Source: JBAZKK01 sp041650795 | GTDB taxonomy: Bacteria; Omnitrophota; Gorgyraeia; Gygaellales; Profunditerraquicolaceae | Reading direction: 5' to 3' | NCBI GenBank assembly: GCA_041650795.1 | Contig: JBAZKK010000007.1 | Coordinates: 1-41,734, forward strand | DNA: 41,734 nt | Shown here: positions 14,612-22,335 of the stretch, in pieces | Layout of the letters: each line of letters opens with the position of its first letter | How positions within the stretch are numbered: the first letter of the stretch is position 1 | The notes under the pieces: generated by a model | The model's input: the letters and a program-made list of their open reading frames with translations, nothing else | The model's database searches: none | Told to the model about the DNA's origin: nothing | Made by a program: the position numbers and the translations under genes

Positions 14612-14651
14612 ACCCTAAAGGCTCTTCCCCTAGGGGAAGAGCCTTTAGGGT
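14612..14651 (+). repeat. Perfect 40-bp palindrome after tRNA-Phe
   Basis: Positions 14612-14631 are the exact reverse complement of 14632-14651, with no spacer. The centre is CCCCTAGGGG. It starts 17 nt after the tRNA end. No T-tract follows, so it is a poor intrinsic terminator; it could be a processing hairpin or a protein-binding palindrome. Confidence 0.85.
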
Positions 14652-14676
14652 ATTCCTAAGACGAAGGGCATTTTAT

Positions 14677-14726
14677 AAAAAGGCGCATTCCTTTGCGGGA
14701 GCAGGGTGGTGCGCCTTTTTGTTTTT
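14677..14726 (+). terminator. Intrinsic terminator upstream of the Rrf2 gene
   Basis: The arms AAAAAGGCGCA (14677-14687) and TGCGCCTTTTT (14710-14720) enclose a 22-nt loop, followed by GTTTTT. It would end the tRNA-Phe transcript. Confidence 0.75.
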
Positions 14727-14741
14727 AGGGGCCCCTAAAAA
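14722..14741 (+). repeat. Perfect 20-bp palindrome just upstream of the Rrf2 promoter
   Basis: TTTTTAGGGG followed directly by its reverse complement CCCCTAAAAA. It begins in the T-tract of the terminator and ends 4 nt before the -35 box. It may be a regulator site or part of the terminator. Confidence 0.65.
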
Positions 14742-14745
14742 TTAC

Positions 14746-14791
14746 TTGACAATTTTAACTTTATAGTTTATACTCTACTAATATAATAGAG
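14746..14791 (+). promoter_or_regulatory. Promoter and candidate Rrf2 operator of the sulfur operon
   Basis: TTGACA (14746-14751), exactly 17 nt, and TATACT (14769-14774). An inverted repeat CTCTA-N9-TAGAG (14773-14791) overlaps the -10 and the predicted start at about 14781. A regulator bound there would block transcription, and the first gene of the operon encodes an Rrf2 repressor, so autoregulation is likely. Confidence 0.75.
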
Positions 14792-14813
14792 ATAATAGAC
14801 AAAGGAGATGTTT

Positions 14814-15254
14814 ATGCGTATTACTTACAGAGGTGATTATGCTTTAAAGGCATTGTTGGATTTGGCGCTGCATTATGATGAAAATGTGGTAACCATAAAT
14901 GATTTAGCCAAGCGCACTGACGCGCCGACAAAATTCCTGGAGCAGGTTCTCCTGGGCTTAAAAAGAGGGGGGTTTGTAGAGAGCAGGCGCGGCAAGGTGG
15001 GAGGTTACCGTTTAGCCAAGCCCCCATCTGAGATAAAATTAGGGTATGTGGTGCGTTTTGTTGACGGCCCTGTTGAGCCGATAAGCTGCCTTGAAGGCGG
15101 CTATTCCGGATGCCGCGATATTTACCGCTGTGTCTTAAAGAATGTCTGGGAAAGAGTTGCCAAGGCTACCTCGGAAATCATCGACAACATTACCTTTGAA
15201 GACCTGGTAAGCCAGCTCAAAAAGAAGCAGGGAGCGGTTGTTTACGCTATATAG
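14814..15254 (+). CDS. Rrf2 family transcriptional regulator with three-Cys cluster
   Basis: A 146-residue winged-helix protein. An ATG at 14808 lies directly on the GGAG site; the ATG at 14814 leaves a normal 6-nt spacing and gives the typical start 'MRITYRGDYALKALLDLA'. The recognition-helix region includes 'KFLEQVLLGLKRGGFVESRRG'. Three cysteines in the loop 'SCLEGGYSGCRDIYRC' are spaced C-x7-C-x5-C. IscR and relatives bind a [2Fe-2S] cluster through three Cys in this loop, while CymR has none, so an Fe-S or redox sensor is likely. It heads an operon of sulfur assimilation and Fe-S assembly genes and probably represses it, releasing when sulfur or Fe-S is short. Confidence 0.9.
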   Translation: MRITYRGDYALKALLDLALHYDENVVTINDLAKRTDAPTKFLEQVLLGLKRGGFVESRRGKVGGYRLAKPPSEIKLGYVVRFVDGPVEPISCLEGGYSGCRDIYRCVLKNVWERVAKATSEIIDNITFEDLVSQLKKKQGAVVYAI

Positions 15255-15271
15255 GAGAAGGAGAAAGCAAA

Positions 15272-16570
15272 ATGAGCAGACTTGACTCCAGATTAAAAAT
15301 TGAAAGCATACTCTTGCACGGCGGCCAGGAGGCCGATGCTTCTACAGGCGCAAGGGCAGTGCCGATTTACCAGACCACCTCTTATCAGTTCAAGAACGCA
15401 CAGCATGCGGCAGACCTCTTCGCCCTGCGGGAGCCCGGTAACATCTACACCAGGCTGATGAATCCGACCACCGACGTATTCGAGAAGAGGATGAGTTTAT
15501 TAGACGGAGGTATCGGGGCATTGGCGGTAGCCAGCGGACAATCCGCGATAAGCCTGGCGCTGTTAAATATCACGCAGGCAGGGGACGAGGTTGTTTCTGC
15601 GGACAATCTTTATGGCGGTACCTATACTCTTTTTCATTACACCTTTCCGCGGCTGGGGGTTAAGGTGAGGTTTGTAAAATCCAACGAACTGGAGGAGTTC
15701 CGGAAGGCGATTACGCCCAGGACAAAGGCAGTGTATGCCGAATCCATAGGAAATCCCAAGCTTGATGTGGCAGACCTTGAGGGGATATCGGGGGTGGCGC
15801 ACAAAAACGGCATACCGTTTATCCTGGATAATACGGTTTCGCCCTACCTCTTGAGGCCGATTGACTTCGGTGTCGATGTGGTGGTTTATTCGGCGACAAA
15901 ATTTATCGGAGGACACGGTACCTCTCTCGGAGGGGTAATCGTGGATTCCGGCAGGTTCGATTGGACCTCCGGGAAGTTTCCCCGCATCGCCGGGCCGGAA
16001 CCCAGTTACCACGGGATAAATTTTACGCAGGACTTCCGGCATTTAGGAAATGTCGCTTACATTCTTAAGGCGAGGCTTACCTTATTGAGGGATATAGGTC
16101 CGGCGCTTTCTCCTTTTAACGCCTTTCTATTCCTGCAGGGGCTTGAGACCCTGCATCTTAGGATGATAAGGCATTCTGAGAATGCCCTGGCAGTAGCAGA
16201 ATTTTTAGAAAAACACCCCAGGGTTTCCTGGGTAAATTACCCTGGGCTGGATTCGAGCCCCGAGAAGAAACGGGCTAAAAAATATCTTCCCAAAGGGGCA
16301 GGGGCAATCGTGGGCTTTGGAATCAAAGGAGGGTTAGAAGCGGGAAGAAGGTTTATTGATTCGCTTGAGATGGTTTCGCACCTTGCCAACATAGGCGATG
16401 CCAGGAGCCTGGCTATCCATCCGGCAACTACAACTCACCAGCAGTTATCAGGCGAAGAGCAGCTCGCAACAGGCGTAACGCCGGACTTTGTGCGTTTATC
16501 CGTCGGTATTGAGAACATCGATGATATTGTCGGGGATATAGAGCAGGCCCTTAAGAAATCCAGCGCTTAA
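15272..16570 (+). CDS. metY: O-acetylhomoserine sulfhydrylase (aminocarboxypropyltransferase)
   Basis: A 432-residue PLP enzyme of the Cys/Met metabolism family. It makes homocysteine from O-acetylhomoserine and sulfide. The PLP lysine is K210 in 'VVYSATKFIGGHGTS', with 'FILDNTVSPYLLRP' just before it (PLP-contact Asp) and 'NPTTDVFEKRMSLLDGG' near residues 64-80. The long form (about 430 residues) is typical of MetY, not of MetB/MetC. metX, which makes its substrate, is two genes downstream. The SD GGAGAAGGAG precedes the ATG. No SAM-type riboswitch fits in the 17-nt gap upstream. Confidence 0.93.
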   Translation: MSRLDSRLKIESILLHGGQEADASTGARAVPIYQTTSYQFKNAQHAADLFALREPGNIYTRLMNPTTDVFEKRMSLLDGGIGALAVASGQSAISLALLNITQAGDEVVSADNLYGGTYTLFHYTFPRLGVKVRFVKSNELEEFRKAITPRTKAVYAESIGNPKLDVADLEGISGVAHKNGIPFILDNTVSPYLLRPIDFGVDVVVYSATKFIGGHGTSLGGVIVDSGRFDWTSGKFPRIAGPEPSYHGINFTQDFRHLGNVAYILKARLTLLRDIGPALSPFNAFLFLQGLETLHLRMIRHSENALAVAEFLEKHPRVSWVNYPGLDSSPEKKRAKKYLPKGAGAIVGFGIKGGLEAGRRFIDSLEMVSHLANIGDARSLAIHPATTTHQQLSGEEQLATGVTPDFVRLSVGIENIDDIVGDIEQALKKSSA

Positions 16571-16585
16571 AAATCAGGAGGCAAG

Positions 16586-17518
16586 ATGCCAGGAGTATTT
16601 AGCGATATTACCAAGACCGTCGGAGGCACCCCGCTGGTAAAGATAAATAAATTATCGGAGGGGCTGGATGCTACGATACTTGCGAAGTTGGAATTTTTTA
16701 ACCCCGCCTCCAGTATAAAGGACAGGATAGGCGTGGCTATGATAGAGGCGGCGGAGAAGAAGGGGCTATTAAGGGAAGGCTCGGTTATCATTGAGCCGAC
16801 CAGCGGCAACACCGGCATTGCCCTGGCATTTGCGGCTGCTGCCAAGGGCTACCGCATTATCCTGACCATGCCGGATACCATGAGCCTGGAGCGCAGGCAA
16901 TTGCTGAAGATCTTCGGGGCAGAGGTAGTTTTGACCGAGGGCGCCAAGGGGATGCGCGGCGCAGTTGAGAAGGCCGAGGAGCTGCTTAAGAAAATACCCG
17001 GCAGTTTCATGCCCCAGCAGTTTAATAACCCGGCTAATCCCGAGGCCCACCGCCGCAGTACCGCCGAAGAGATCTGGAAGGATACCGCAGGAAAGGTGGA
17101 TATTTTTATTGCCGGCATCGGCACCGGCGGCACCATCACGGGAGTAGGGGAGGTCCTCAAGGAGAGAAATCCCGCAGTCAGGATTATCGGCCTGGAGCCC
17201 AGGGATTCCCCGGTGCTTTCCGGGGGCAAGCCCGGCTCGCATATGATACAGGGCATCGGCGCAGGCTTTGTGCCGCAGGTTTTAAACACCGGGATAATCG
17301 ACGAGATTATTGCGGTTCGGCACGATGACGCGGGTAACATCGCCAGGAGGCTTGCCAGGGAGGAAGGTATATTCGCAGGGATTTCCAGCGGCGCTGCGAT
17401 GTGGGTTGCCCTTGAGGTTGCCAGGCGCAAGGATTCAGAAGGAAAGACAATTGTAGCGGTTTTACCTGATACCGGAGAGCGGTATCTTTCGACATGGTTA
17501 TTCCAGGAGTATCTTTAA
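16586..17518 (+). CDS. cysK: Cysteine synthase (O-acetylserine sulfhydrylase)
   Basis: A 310-residue fold-type II PLP enzyme. The PLP lysine is K45 in 'NPASSIKDRIG', and the substrate loop is 'EPTSGNTGIALA' (about residues 70-81). The glycine-rich phosphate site is 'GIGTGGTITGVGEV' (about 177-190), and the C-terminal 'ISSGAAMW' is normal. It forms cysteine from O-acetylserine and sulfide. The O-acetylserine supplier cysE lies 24 kb away in this window. It sits 15 nt after metY and 3 nt before metX. Confidence 0.94.
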   Translation: MPGVFSDITKTVGGTPLVKINKLSEGLDATILAKLEFFNPASSIKDRIGVAMIEAAEKKGLLREGSVIIEPTSGNTGIALAFAAAAKGYRIILTMPDTMSLERRQLLKIFGAEVVLTEGAKGMRGAVEKAEELLKKIPGSFMPQQFNNPANPEAHRRSTAEEIWKDTAGKVDIFIAGIGTGGTITGVGEVLKERNPAVRIIGLEPRDSPVLSGGKPGSHMIQGIGAGFVPQVLNTGIIDEIIAVRHDDAGNIARRLAREEGIFAGISSGAAMWVALEVARRKDSEGKTIVAVLPDTGERYLSTWLFQEYL

Positions 17519-17521
17519 GCG

Positions 17522-18658
17522 ATGAAAGAAAATGCATTAGGTTTAGTCAAGGCGCAGGAATTCACTTTTGCCGGCTCCGGCGAGGGGTTTAAGCTTGAGT
17601 GCGGGGAGAGCTTTAGCCCGGTTACGCTCGCCTATGAGGCCTATGGGCAGCTTAACAGAGATAAGACCAACGCTATCCTTATCGCGCATGCCCTTTCCGG
17701 AGATGCGCACGCCGCAGGTCTAGCGGATGGCGAAAACAGAGCCGGATGGTGGGACAACATGATTGGCCCCGGTAAGGCATTTGACACCGATAAATATTTC
17801 ATTATCTGTTCCAACGTGTTGGGAGGATGTAGGGGCTCCAGCGGTCCTTCCAGCATCAACCCTAAAACCAGAAAACCCTATGGCCTGTCGTTTCCATCAG
17901 TTACCATACGCGATATGGTTAATGCCCAGAAAGAGCTTATTGATTATCTGGGCATTGATAAACTTCTGTCTGTTGCCGGCGGCTCGATGGGCGGGATGCA
18001 GGTTTTAACGTGGCTTGCTGCTTACCCGGGACGGCTACAGAGCGCCATCCCCATTGCCACTACCCTAAAGCATTCTCCGCAGCAGATCGCATTTAATGAA
18101 GTAGGCAGGCAGGCGATCATAGCTGACCCGTGCTGGAGGAATGGCGATTATTACGGCAGCGCGCCTCCTGCGAAGGGGTTGTCTCTTGCCAGGATGATCG
18201 GGCACATTACCTACATGAGCGACCAGTCGATGGAGAAGAAGTTCGGCAGGATTAAGAAAAAAGATGCCCGGCCTTTTAAATTCACGGCTGACTTTGAGGT
18301 AGAGGGATACCTGCATTACCGCGGGGGAAATTTCGTAAAGAGGTTCGACGCCAACTCCTATCTCTATATTAGCAAGGCCATGGATAACTTTAATCTCTTG
18401 GATGGCAGGACGCTCCAGGGGCTCTTTAAGGGGGTTAAGGCGCGGCTTTTGGTGATTGCCTTTAAATCAGACTGGCTATACCCGTCTTACCAGTCAAAGG
18501 AGATTATCAAGGCCGCAAAACTGGCGGGGCTGGAATCAACTTATTGCGAGGTTGATTCTACTTACGGCCATGATGCTTTTTTGCTTGAGACAAAGGAGGA
18601 GACGCACCTCATAAGGCATTTCTTGAAAAAGGTGTTTTACAGCATCCAGGTGCGGTAA
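17522..18658 (+). CDS. metX: Homoserine O-acetyltransferase
   Basis: A 378-residue alpha/beta-hydrolase. It makes O-acetylhomoserine (or a succinyl analogue in some relatives) for MetY. 'HALSGDAHAAG' (about residues 56-66) and 'SNVLGGCRGSSGPSS' form the oxyanion region. The nucleophile is S155 in 'AGGSMGGMQ', and Asp in 'FKSDWLYP' plus His in 'YGHDAFLLE' complete the triad. The pair metX-metW is the usual arrangement in many proteobacteria. It is separated by only 3 nt from the next gene. Confidence 0.94.
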   Translation: MKENALGLVKAQEFTFAGSGEGFKLECGESFSPVTLAYEAYGQLNRDKTNAILIAHALSGDAHAAGLADGENRAGWWDNMIGPGKAFDTDKYFIICSNVLGGCRGSSGPSSINPKTRKPYGLSFPSVTIRDMVNAQKELIDYLGIDKLLSVAGGSMGGMQVLTWLAAYPGRLQSAIPIATTLKHSPQQIAFNEVGRQAIIADPCWRNGDYYGSAPPAKGLSLARMIGHITYMSDQSMEKKFGRIKKKDARPFKFTADFEVEGYLHYRGGNFVKRFDANSYLYISKAMDNFNLLDGRTLQGLFKGVKARLLVIAFKSDWLYPSYQSKEIIKAAKLAGLESTYCEVDSTYGHDAFLLETKEETHLIRHFLKKVFYSIQVR

Positions 18659-18661
18659 TAT

Positions 18662-19276
18662 ATGGACCACGGGAATATCCCCATTGACCACAGGGCAATA
18701 TTGGAGTTAATCGAAAAGCAGACATCTGTCTTGGATCTCGGTTGCGGCAGAGGAGAGCTGATGGACATCCTGATTAAAGAGAAGGGGTGCCGCTGCCAGG
18801 GCATTGAGATAGACGAAAATGCAGTCTATGAGTGCGTTGCCAGGGGTTTGAGCGTTTTGCACGGGGATATTGACAGCGGGCTTTCGGAGTACGCCGATAA
18901 CTCCTTTGATTACGTAGTCCTCAACCAGAGCCTGCAGCAGTTGAGGCATTTTGACAGCGTTTTTAAGGATGCTTTAAGGGTAGGCAGGAGAGTCATAGTA
19001 GGGCTGCCGAACTTCGCGCATTACAAGACGAGGTTGCAGCTTTTCTTCGGCGGGAAGGCGCCGGTTACGCCTTCCCTTCCCTACAACTGGTTTGACAGCC
19101 CTAATGTCCATTTCTTGAGTATCCTGGACTTCAGGGATTACTGCAAATCACGGGATGCCCGTATCACACACAGTATATACCTGGGAGAAAAAATGAGGAT
19201 TTTGCTGCTGCCGAATCTTTTAGCTAACGTCGCAATATTCCTTCTTAAAGCAGGGACGGTTCTTGAGTCCGGTTAG
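18662..19276 (+). CDS. metW: MetW methyltransferase-like protein
   Basis: A 204-residue SAM-dependent methyltransferase-like protein. Motif I is 'VLDLGCGRGELMD' (about residues 18-30), then 'CQGIEIDE' (acidic SAM-ribose ligand) and 'FDYVVLNQSLQQ'. MetW partners MetX in methionine synthesis or its regulation in several bacteria. The body of the protein looks complete, as 'PNFAHYKTRLQLFFGGKAP' and 'SPNVHFLSILDF' are present. The final residues are encoded by an inverted-repeat element (19251-19326), so the true original C-terminus may have been replaced or trimmed. Confidence 0.9.
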   Translation: MDHGNIPIDHRAILELIEKQTSVLDLGCGRGELMDILIKEKGCRCQGIEIDENAVYECVARGLSVLHGDIDSGLSEYADNSFDYVVLNQSLQQLRHFDSVFKDALRVGRRVIVGLPNFAHYKTRLQLFFGGKAPVTPSLPYNWFDSPNVHFLSILDFRDYCKSRDARITHSIYLGEKMRILLLPNLLANVAIFLLKAGTVLESG

Positions 19277-19326
19277 AACTGTCCCCCCCAAGGGACACTT
19301 TTAACCGTGTTTCAGAACCGTCCCTG
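19251..19326 (+). mobile_element. Small inverted-repeat element, copy A (MITE/REP-like)
   Basis: A 76-bp element with perfect 13-bp terminal inverted repeats, CAGGGACGGTTCT and AGAACCGTCCCTG. An inner GTCCC...GGGAC pairing gives a nested hairpin. The end shared with copy B at 24098-24174 is 'TTCAGAACCGTCCCT'. It encodes no protein. It overlaps the last 26 bases of metW. Such non-autonomous repeats are often moved by REP-associated or IS transposases; none is in the window. Confidence 0.72.
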
Positions 19327-19333
19327 TAAATAG

Positions 19334-19361
19334 TTGATATTTGGGGCGCAGCAATTATAAT
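19334..19361 (+). promoter_or_regulatory. Promoter of mnmA
   Basis: TTGATA (19334-19339), a 16-nt spacer and TATAAT (19356-19361). It lies 8 nt after the inverted-repeat element. The leader to the mnmA ATG is about 40 nt with an AAGGGGA site. mnmA-nifS-nifU may thus be expressed apart from the Met/Cys genes. Confidence 0.65.
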
Positions 19362-19406
19362 ATTATCTGCGGCAGGCGGTTTAAGATAAAAAGGGGATAG
19401 CCAAGG

Positions 19407-20471
19407 ATGAAGAAAATGGTTGTGGTGGCGATGAGCGGCGGGGTGGATTCATCGGTTGCAGCCGCGCTGCTTTTAAAAAAGGGCTACGAGGTTATCGGGA
19501 TTACGATGTGTTTTAATCTCCCGGATTCCCCTTGCGGAGAGCCGCGTTGCTGCGGCGCATCTGCCATTGCGGATGCACGCCGCGTAAGCTCCCTTCTGGG
19601 TATCAGACATTACGTCCTTAATCTTAGCAGGGAGATGGAAAGGGACGTTATTGCAGATTTTATACGGGAGTATCAGAACGGACGCACCCCTAACCCCTGC
19701 GTGCGATGCAACGAATTTGTTAAATTCGGGGCTCTTTTGAAAAAGGCGATGGCGCTGGGAGCAGATTATCTGGCTACCGGCCATTACGCCAGGATAATAA
19801 AGAACGGCAGTTATCATCTTCTTAAAGCCAGAGACAAAAGGAAAGACCAGTCTTATTTCCTATACCGTTTTAACCAGGATAGATTAAGGCGTATCTTATT
19901 TCCGCTCGGAGGATACACTAAGGACGCCGTGAAAAAACTGGCAAAGAGGATGAAGTTCGGGGTATCCGAGAAAAAGGAGAGCCAGGAAATATGTTTTATA
20001 CCGCGCGACTACCGGAGTTTTTTGAAGGCGCGCATTAGGTCTTCTTTATTTAGGCCCGGCAGGATACTGGATGATAAAGGCAATGTTATCGGCACACACC
20101 AGGGGGTCGGATTTTATACTATCGGTCAGAGGGAAGGCCTGGGGCTTTCCTGCGGCTGTCCGGTATACGTCTCCCGCATAGATACCACCGAAAATGCAAT
20201 CCATGTTTCAAAGAGGCAGGGGATGTACCGGCGGAGATTTATGGTAAAGAATTTGGTTTTTCCCTCAGGCGCCCTGAAACGCAAGACGCGCCTTAGGGTA
20301 AAGGTAAGATATTTTACGCCTGAGGTATCAGCCGATGTAGAGCCGCTTGAAGATAAGGCAGAGGTCTCACTTAGAGAAGCGGTATTTGCCATTACCCCCG
20401 GGCAATCCGCGGTATTCTACGATAAGGAGCGCGTAGCAGGAGGGGGAGTTATCGAGGAGGTATTAGATTGA
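19407..20471 (+). CDS. mnmA: tRNA-specific 2-thiouridylase MnmA
   Basis: A 354-residue PP-loop enzyme. It thiolates U34 of tRNA-Lys, -Glu and -Gln with sulfur from a cysteine desulfurase. The PP-loop is 'MSGGVDSSVAAALL' (about residues 9-22). The catalytic Cys is C101 (with C98) in 'NPCVRCNEFVKFG', and the second is C196 in 'SQEICFIP'. 'ATGHYARI' and 'KDQSYFLYR' also match. An additional 'EPRCCGASA' segment near residues 45-53 occurs in a branch of the family. The desulfurase gene follows with a 4-nt overlap, and the two products probably work together. Confidence 0.94.
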   Translation: MKKMVVVAMSGGVDSSVAAALLLKKGYEVIGITMCFNLPDSPCGEPRCCGASAIADARRVSSLLGIRHYVLNLSREMERDVIADFIREYQNGRTPNPCVRCNEFVKFGALLKKAMALGADYLATGHYARIIKNGSYHLLKARDKRKDQSYFLYRFNQDRLRRILFPLGGYTKDAVKKLAKRMKFGVSEKKESQEICFIPRDYRSFLKARIRSSLFRPGRILDDKGNVIGTHQGVGFYTIGQREGLGLSCGCPVYVSRIDTTENAIHVSKRQGMYRRRFMVKNLVFPSGALKRKTRLRVKVRYFTPEVSADVEPLEDKAEVSLREAVFAITPGQSAVFYDKERVAGGGVIEEVLD

Positions 20472-21670
20472 GAAAAAGAACGGTTTATCTTGACCACAAT
20501 GCCACCACACCGCTTCACCCTGAGGTAAAGAAAACCCTGGTTGCTGCGATGAAGGTATTCGGCAATCCCTCCAGCCTTCATAAATTCGGCAGGGAGGCGC
20601 GGGCGCTGGTAGAGAAAGCACGCGGGGATATTGCTTCTTTTATCGGCGCACAGCACGAAGAGATTATTTTTGCAGGCAGCGGCTCGGAAGCAAATAACAG
20701 CGTGGTCAACATCCTTTACTGCCCGGCATGGAAGGGATGCGTAGGGCAAGGGGGCCTGGTAAAAAAGAGGAGGATTATTACCACCAAGATTGAGCATCCC
20801 TGTGTGCTGGAATCCGTGGCGTGTGTCGCGGCCTCCGGTATCGGCGTGACATATCTTGATGTGGACAGTTACGGCAAAATCAATACGGAGCAGCTTAAGG
20901 AGGAGATAGGAAAAGGCGATGTGGCTTTGGTGTCTGTGATGATGGCCAACAACGAAATCGGAACCATCCAGGATATCAAGAGCATTTGCGAGATAACCCA
21001 TCGGAACGGAGCGCTTTTTCATACCGATGCGGTACAGGCAGTAGGTAAGCTTCCCGTTGATGTGATGGAGCTCGGGGTTGATTACCTGTCTTTTTCCGCC
21101 CATAAGATATACGGGCCAAAAGGCATAGGGTGCCTTTACATCAGAAAAGGCGTCCCTTTCTGTCCGTTTATCCGGGGCGGGCATCAGGAGCGCGGCAGAA
21201 GGGCGGGGACGGAGAATACCCTTGGCATTATCGGTTTCGCAAAGGCCATCCAGATGCGCGGGGTTGAGATGCAGGCAGAGGCAAAACACCTGTTCGGCTT
21301 AAAGAAAAGATTAAAGGAGGGTATCCAGAGGAACATCCCGGATGTTTTTTTTAACGGCCACCCCGAGGATAGCCTTGCCGGCACGCTAAATGTTTCGTTT
21401 GCCGCAGCAGAAGGGGAGGCAATCCTCTTGTATCTGGACATGGAGGGTATCGCGGTTTCTACCGGTTCTGCCTGCGCGTCGGGGTCACTGGATCCGTCCC
21501 ATGTTTTGTTGGCAATCGGCACCCCCCAGGAGAAGGCGCACGGCTCCATACGTATCAGTATGGGGAGGGATACCACTAAAGACGATATAGATTACGTCAT
21601 CGAGCGGTTCACCGGAGTCATCAGGAAGGTTCGCGGGATTTCTTCGGTTCAAGGAGAGCGCCAAACATGA
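20468..21670 (+). CDS. nifS: Cysteine desulfurase (NifS/IscS family)
   Basis: A 400-residue fold-type I PLP enzyme. It splits cysteine to alanine and an enzyme-bound persulfide. The start is TTG at 20468, preceded by GGAGG with 7-nt spacing and overlapping the mnmA stop, giving 'MRKRTVYLDHNATTPLHP'. The PLP lysine is K213 in 'SFSAHKIYGPKG', and the persulfide Cys is C336 in 'STGSACASGSLDPSHVL' (class I loop). A modest insertion near residues 84-100 ('CPAWKGCVGQGG') is not usual. The product serves MnmA and the NifU-like scaffold on either side. Confidence 0.94.
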   Translation: MRKRTVYLDHNATTPLHPEVKKTLVAAMKVFGNPSSLHKFGREARALVEKARGDIASFIGAQHEEIIFAGSGSEANNSVVNILYCPAWKGCVGQGGLVKKRRIITTKIEHPCVLESVACVAASGIGVTYLDVDSYGKINTEQLKEEIGKGDVALVSVMMANNEIGTIQDIKSICEITHRNGALFHTDAVQAVGKLPVDVMELGVDYLSFSAHKIYGPKGIGCLYIRKGVPFCPFIRGGHQERGRRAGTENTLGIIGFAKAIQMRGVEMQAEAKHLFGLKKRLKEGIQRNIPDVFFNGHPEDSLAGTLNVSFAAAEGEAILLYLDMEGIAVSTGSACASGSLDPSHVLLAIGTPQEKAHGSIRISMGRDTTKDDIDYVIERFTGVIRKVRGISSVQGERQT

Positions 21671-22275
21671 ATGAGGATTGGTTGTATTCCGATAAGGTCA
21701 AAGAGCACTTTATGCATCCGCGCAACGTCCTTTCTAACGAGGAGGGGTTTCAGGCTGGCGGCCGCGGGGTCGTCGGAAACATAAAATGCGGCGACGAGAT
21801 GGTGGTGCTGATTAAGGTAGATAAGGCAAGGGGCGTCATTACGGATTGCAAATGGAAAACCTACGGCTGCGCCAGCGCCATTGCCAGCACCTCTGTGCTT
21901 TCGGAACTTGCGATAGGAAAGACGCTGGACGATGCCTATAAACTTAGCTCTCGCGATATTGCCGTGGCTTTGGGGGGCCTGCCTGAACACAAGATCCACT
22001 GTTCTGTCTTGGGAGACAAAGCGTTGCGCGCGGCAATCGACGACTATTACACCAGGCAAGGGATGAGCGACAAGGTTAAGAAAGAAAGGGAGCACATTAT
22101 CTGTAAGTGCCTGGGGATAACTGATGCGGAGATCGAGAATGCGGTTCTTGAAGGCGCCCGTACTTATATCCAACTGCAGGAGCGCACCAAGATCGGAACG
22201 GTCTGCGGAGAATGCAAGGAGAAATCAATAAAGCTGATGGAGGAATACAAGGCAAAACACTTCCCGCCTAAGTAG
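21667..22275 (+). CDS. nifU: NifU-like Fe-S scaffold: IscU domain plus BFD-like [2Fe-2S] domain
   Basis: A 202-residue protein. Residues 1-130 are IscU/NifU-N, with C41 ('GNIKCGD'), C68 ('YGCASAIAS') and C112 ('HCSVLG') as scaffold ligands. Residues about 143-192 look like the BFD-type [2Fe-2S] domain of NifU, with C146-x-C148 and C180-xx-C183. The C-terminal Nfu domain of full NifU is absent, so this is a two-domain NifU. It overlaps the desulfurase gene by 4 nt. It builds Fe-S clusters with sulfur from that enzyme. The gene to the right is convergent, and no clear terminator is seen in the 60-nt gap. Confidence 0.9.
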   Translation: MNEDWLYSDKVKEHFMHPRNVLSNEEGFQAGGRGVVGNIKCGDEMVVLIKVDKARGVITDCKWKTYGCASAIASTSVLSELAIGKTLDDAYKLSSRDIAVALGGLPEHKIHCSVLGDKALRAAIDDYYTRQGMSDKVKKEREHIICKCLGITDAEIENAVLEGARTYIQLQERTKIGTVCGECKEKSIKLMEEYKAKHFPPK

Positions 22276-22335
22276 AAACACTCCCCGAATTTGATAAAGA
22301 CAGACTGCTGCGAGACGAAGCTAGCCGCGGCATTT

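Noticed and set aside
14612..14651. Intrinsic terminator for tRNA-Phe
   Set aside because: The stem is strong but no T-tract follows. The hairpin at 14677-14726 with T5GT5 is the better terminator.
15255..15271. SAM or other methionine riboswitch before metY
   Set aside because: Only 17 nt lie between the Rrf2 gene and metY, and the leader before the Rrf2 gene is too short after the predicted start.
20417..21289. Long antisense open frame (290 codons) opposite the cysteine desulfurase
   Set aside because: The plus-strand desulfurase has all catalytic residues; the antisense product shows no recognisable motif or start signal.
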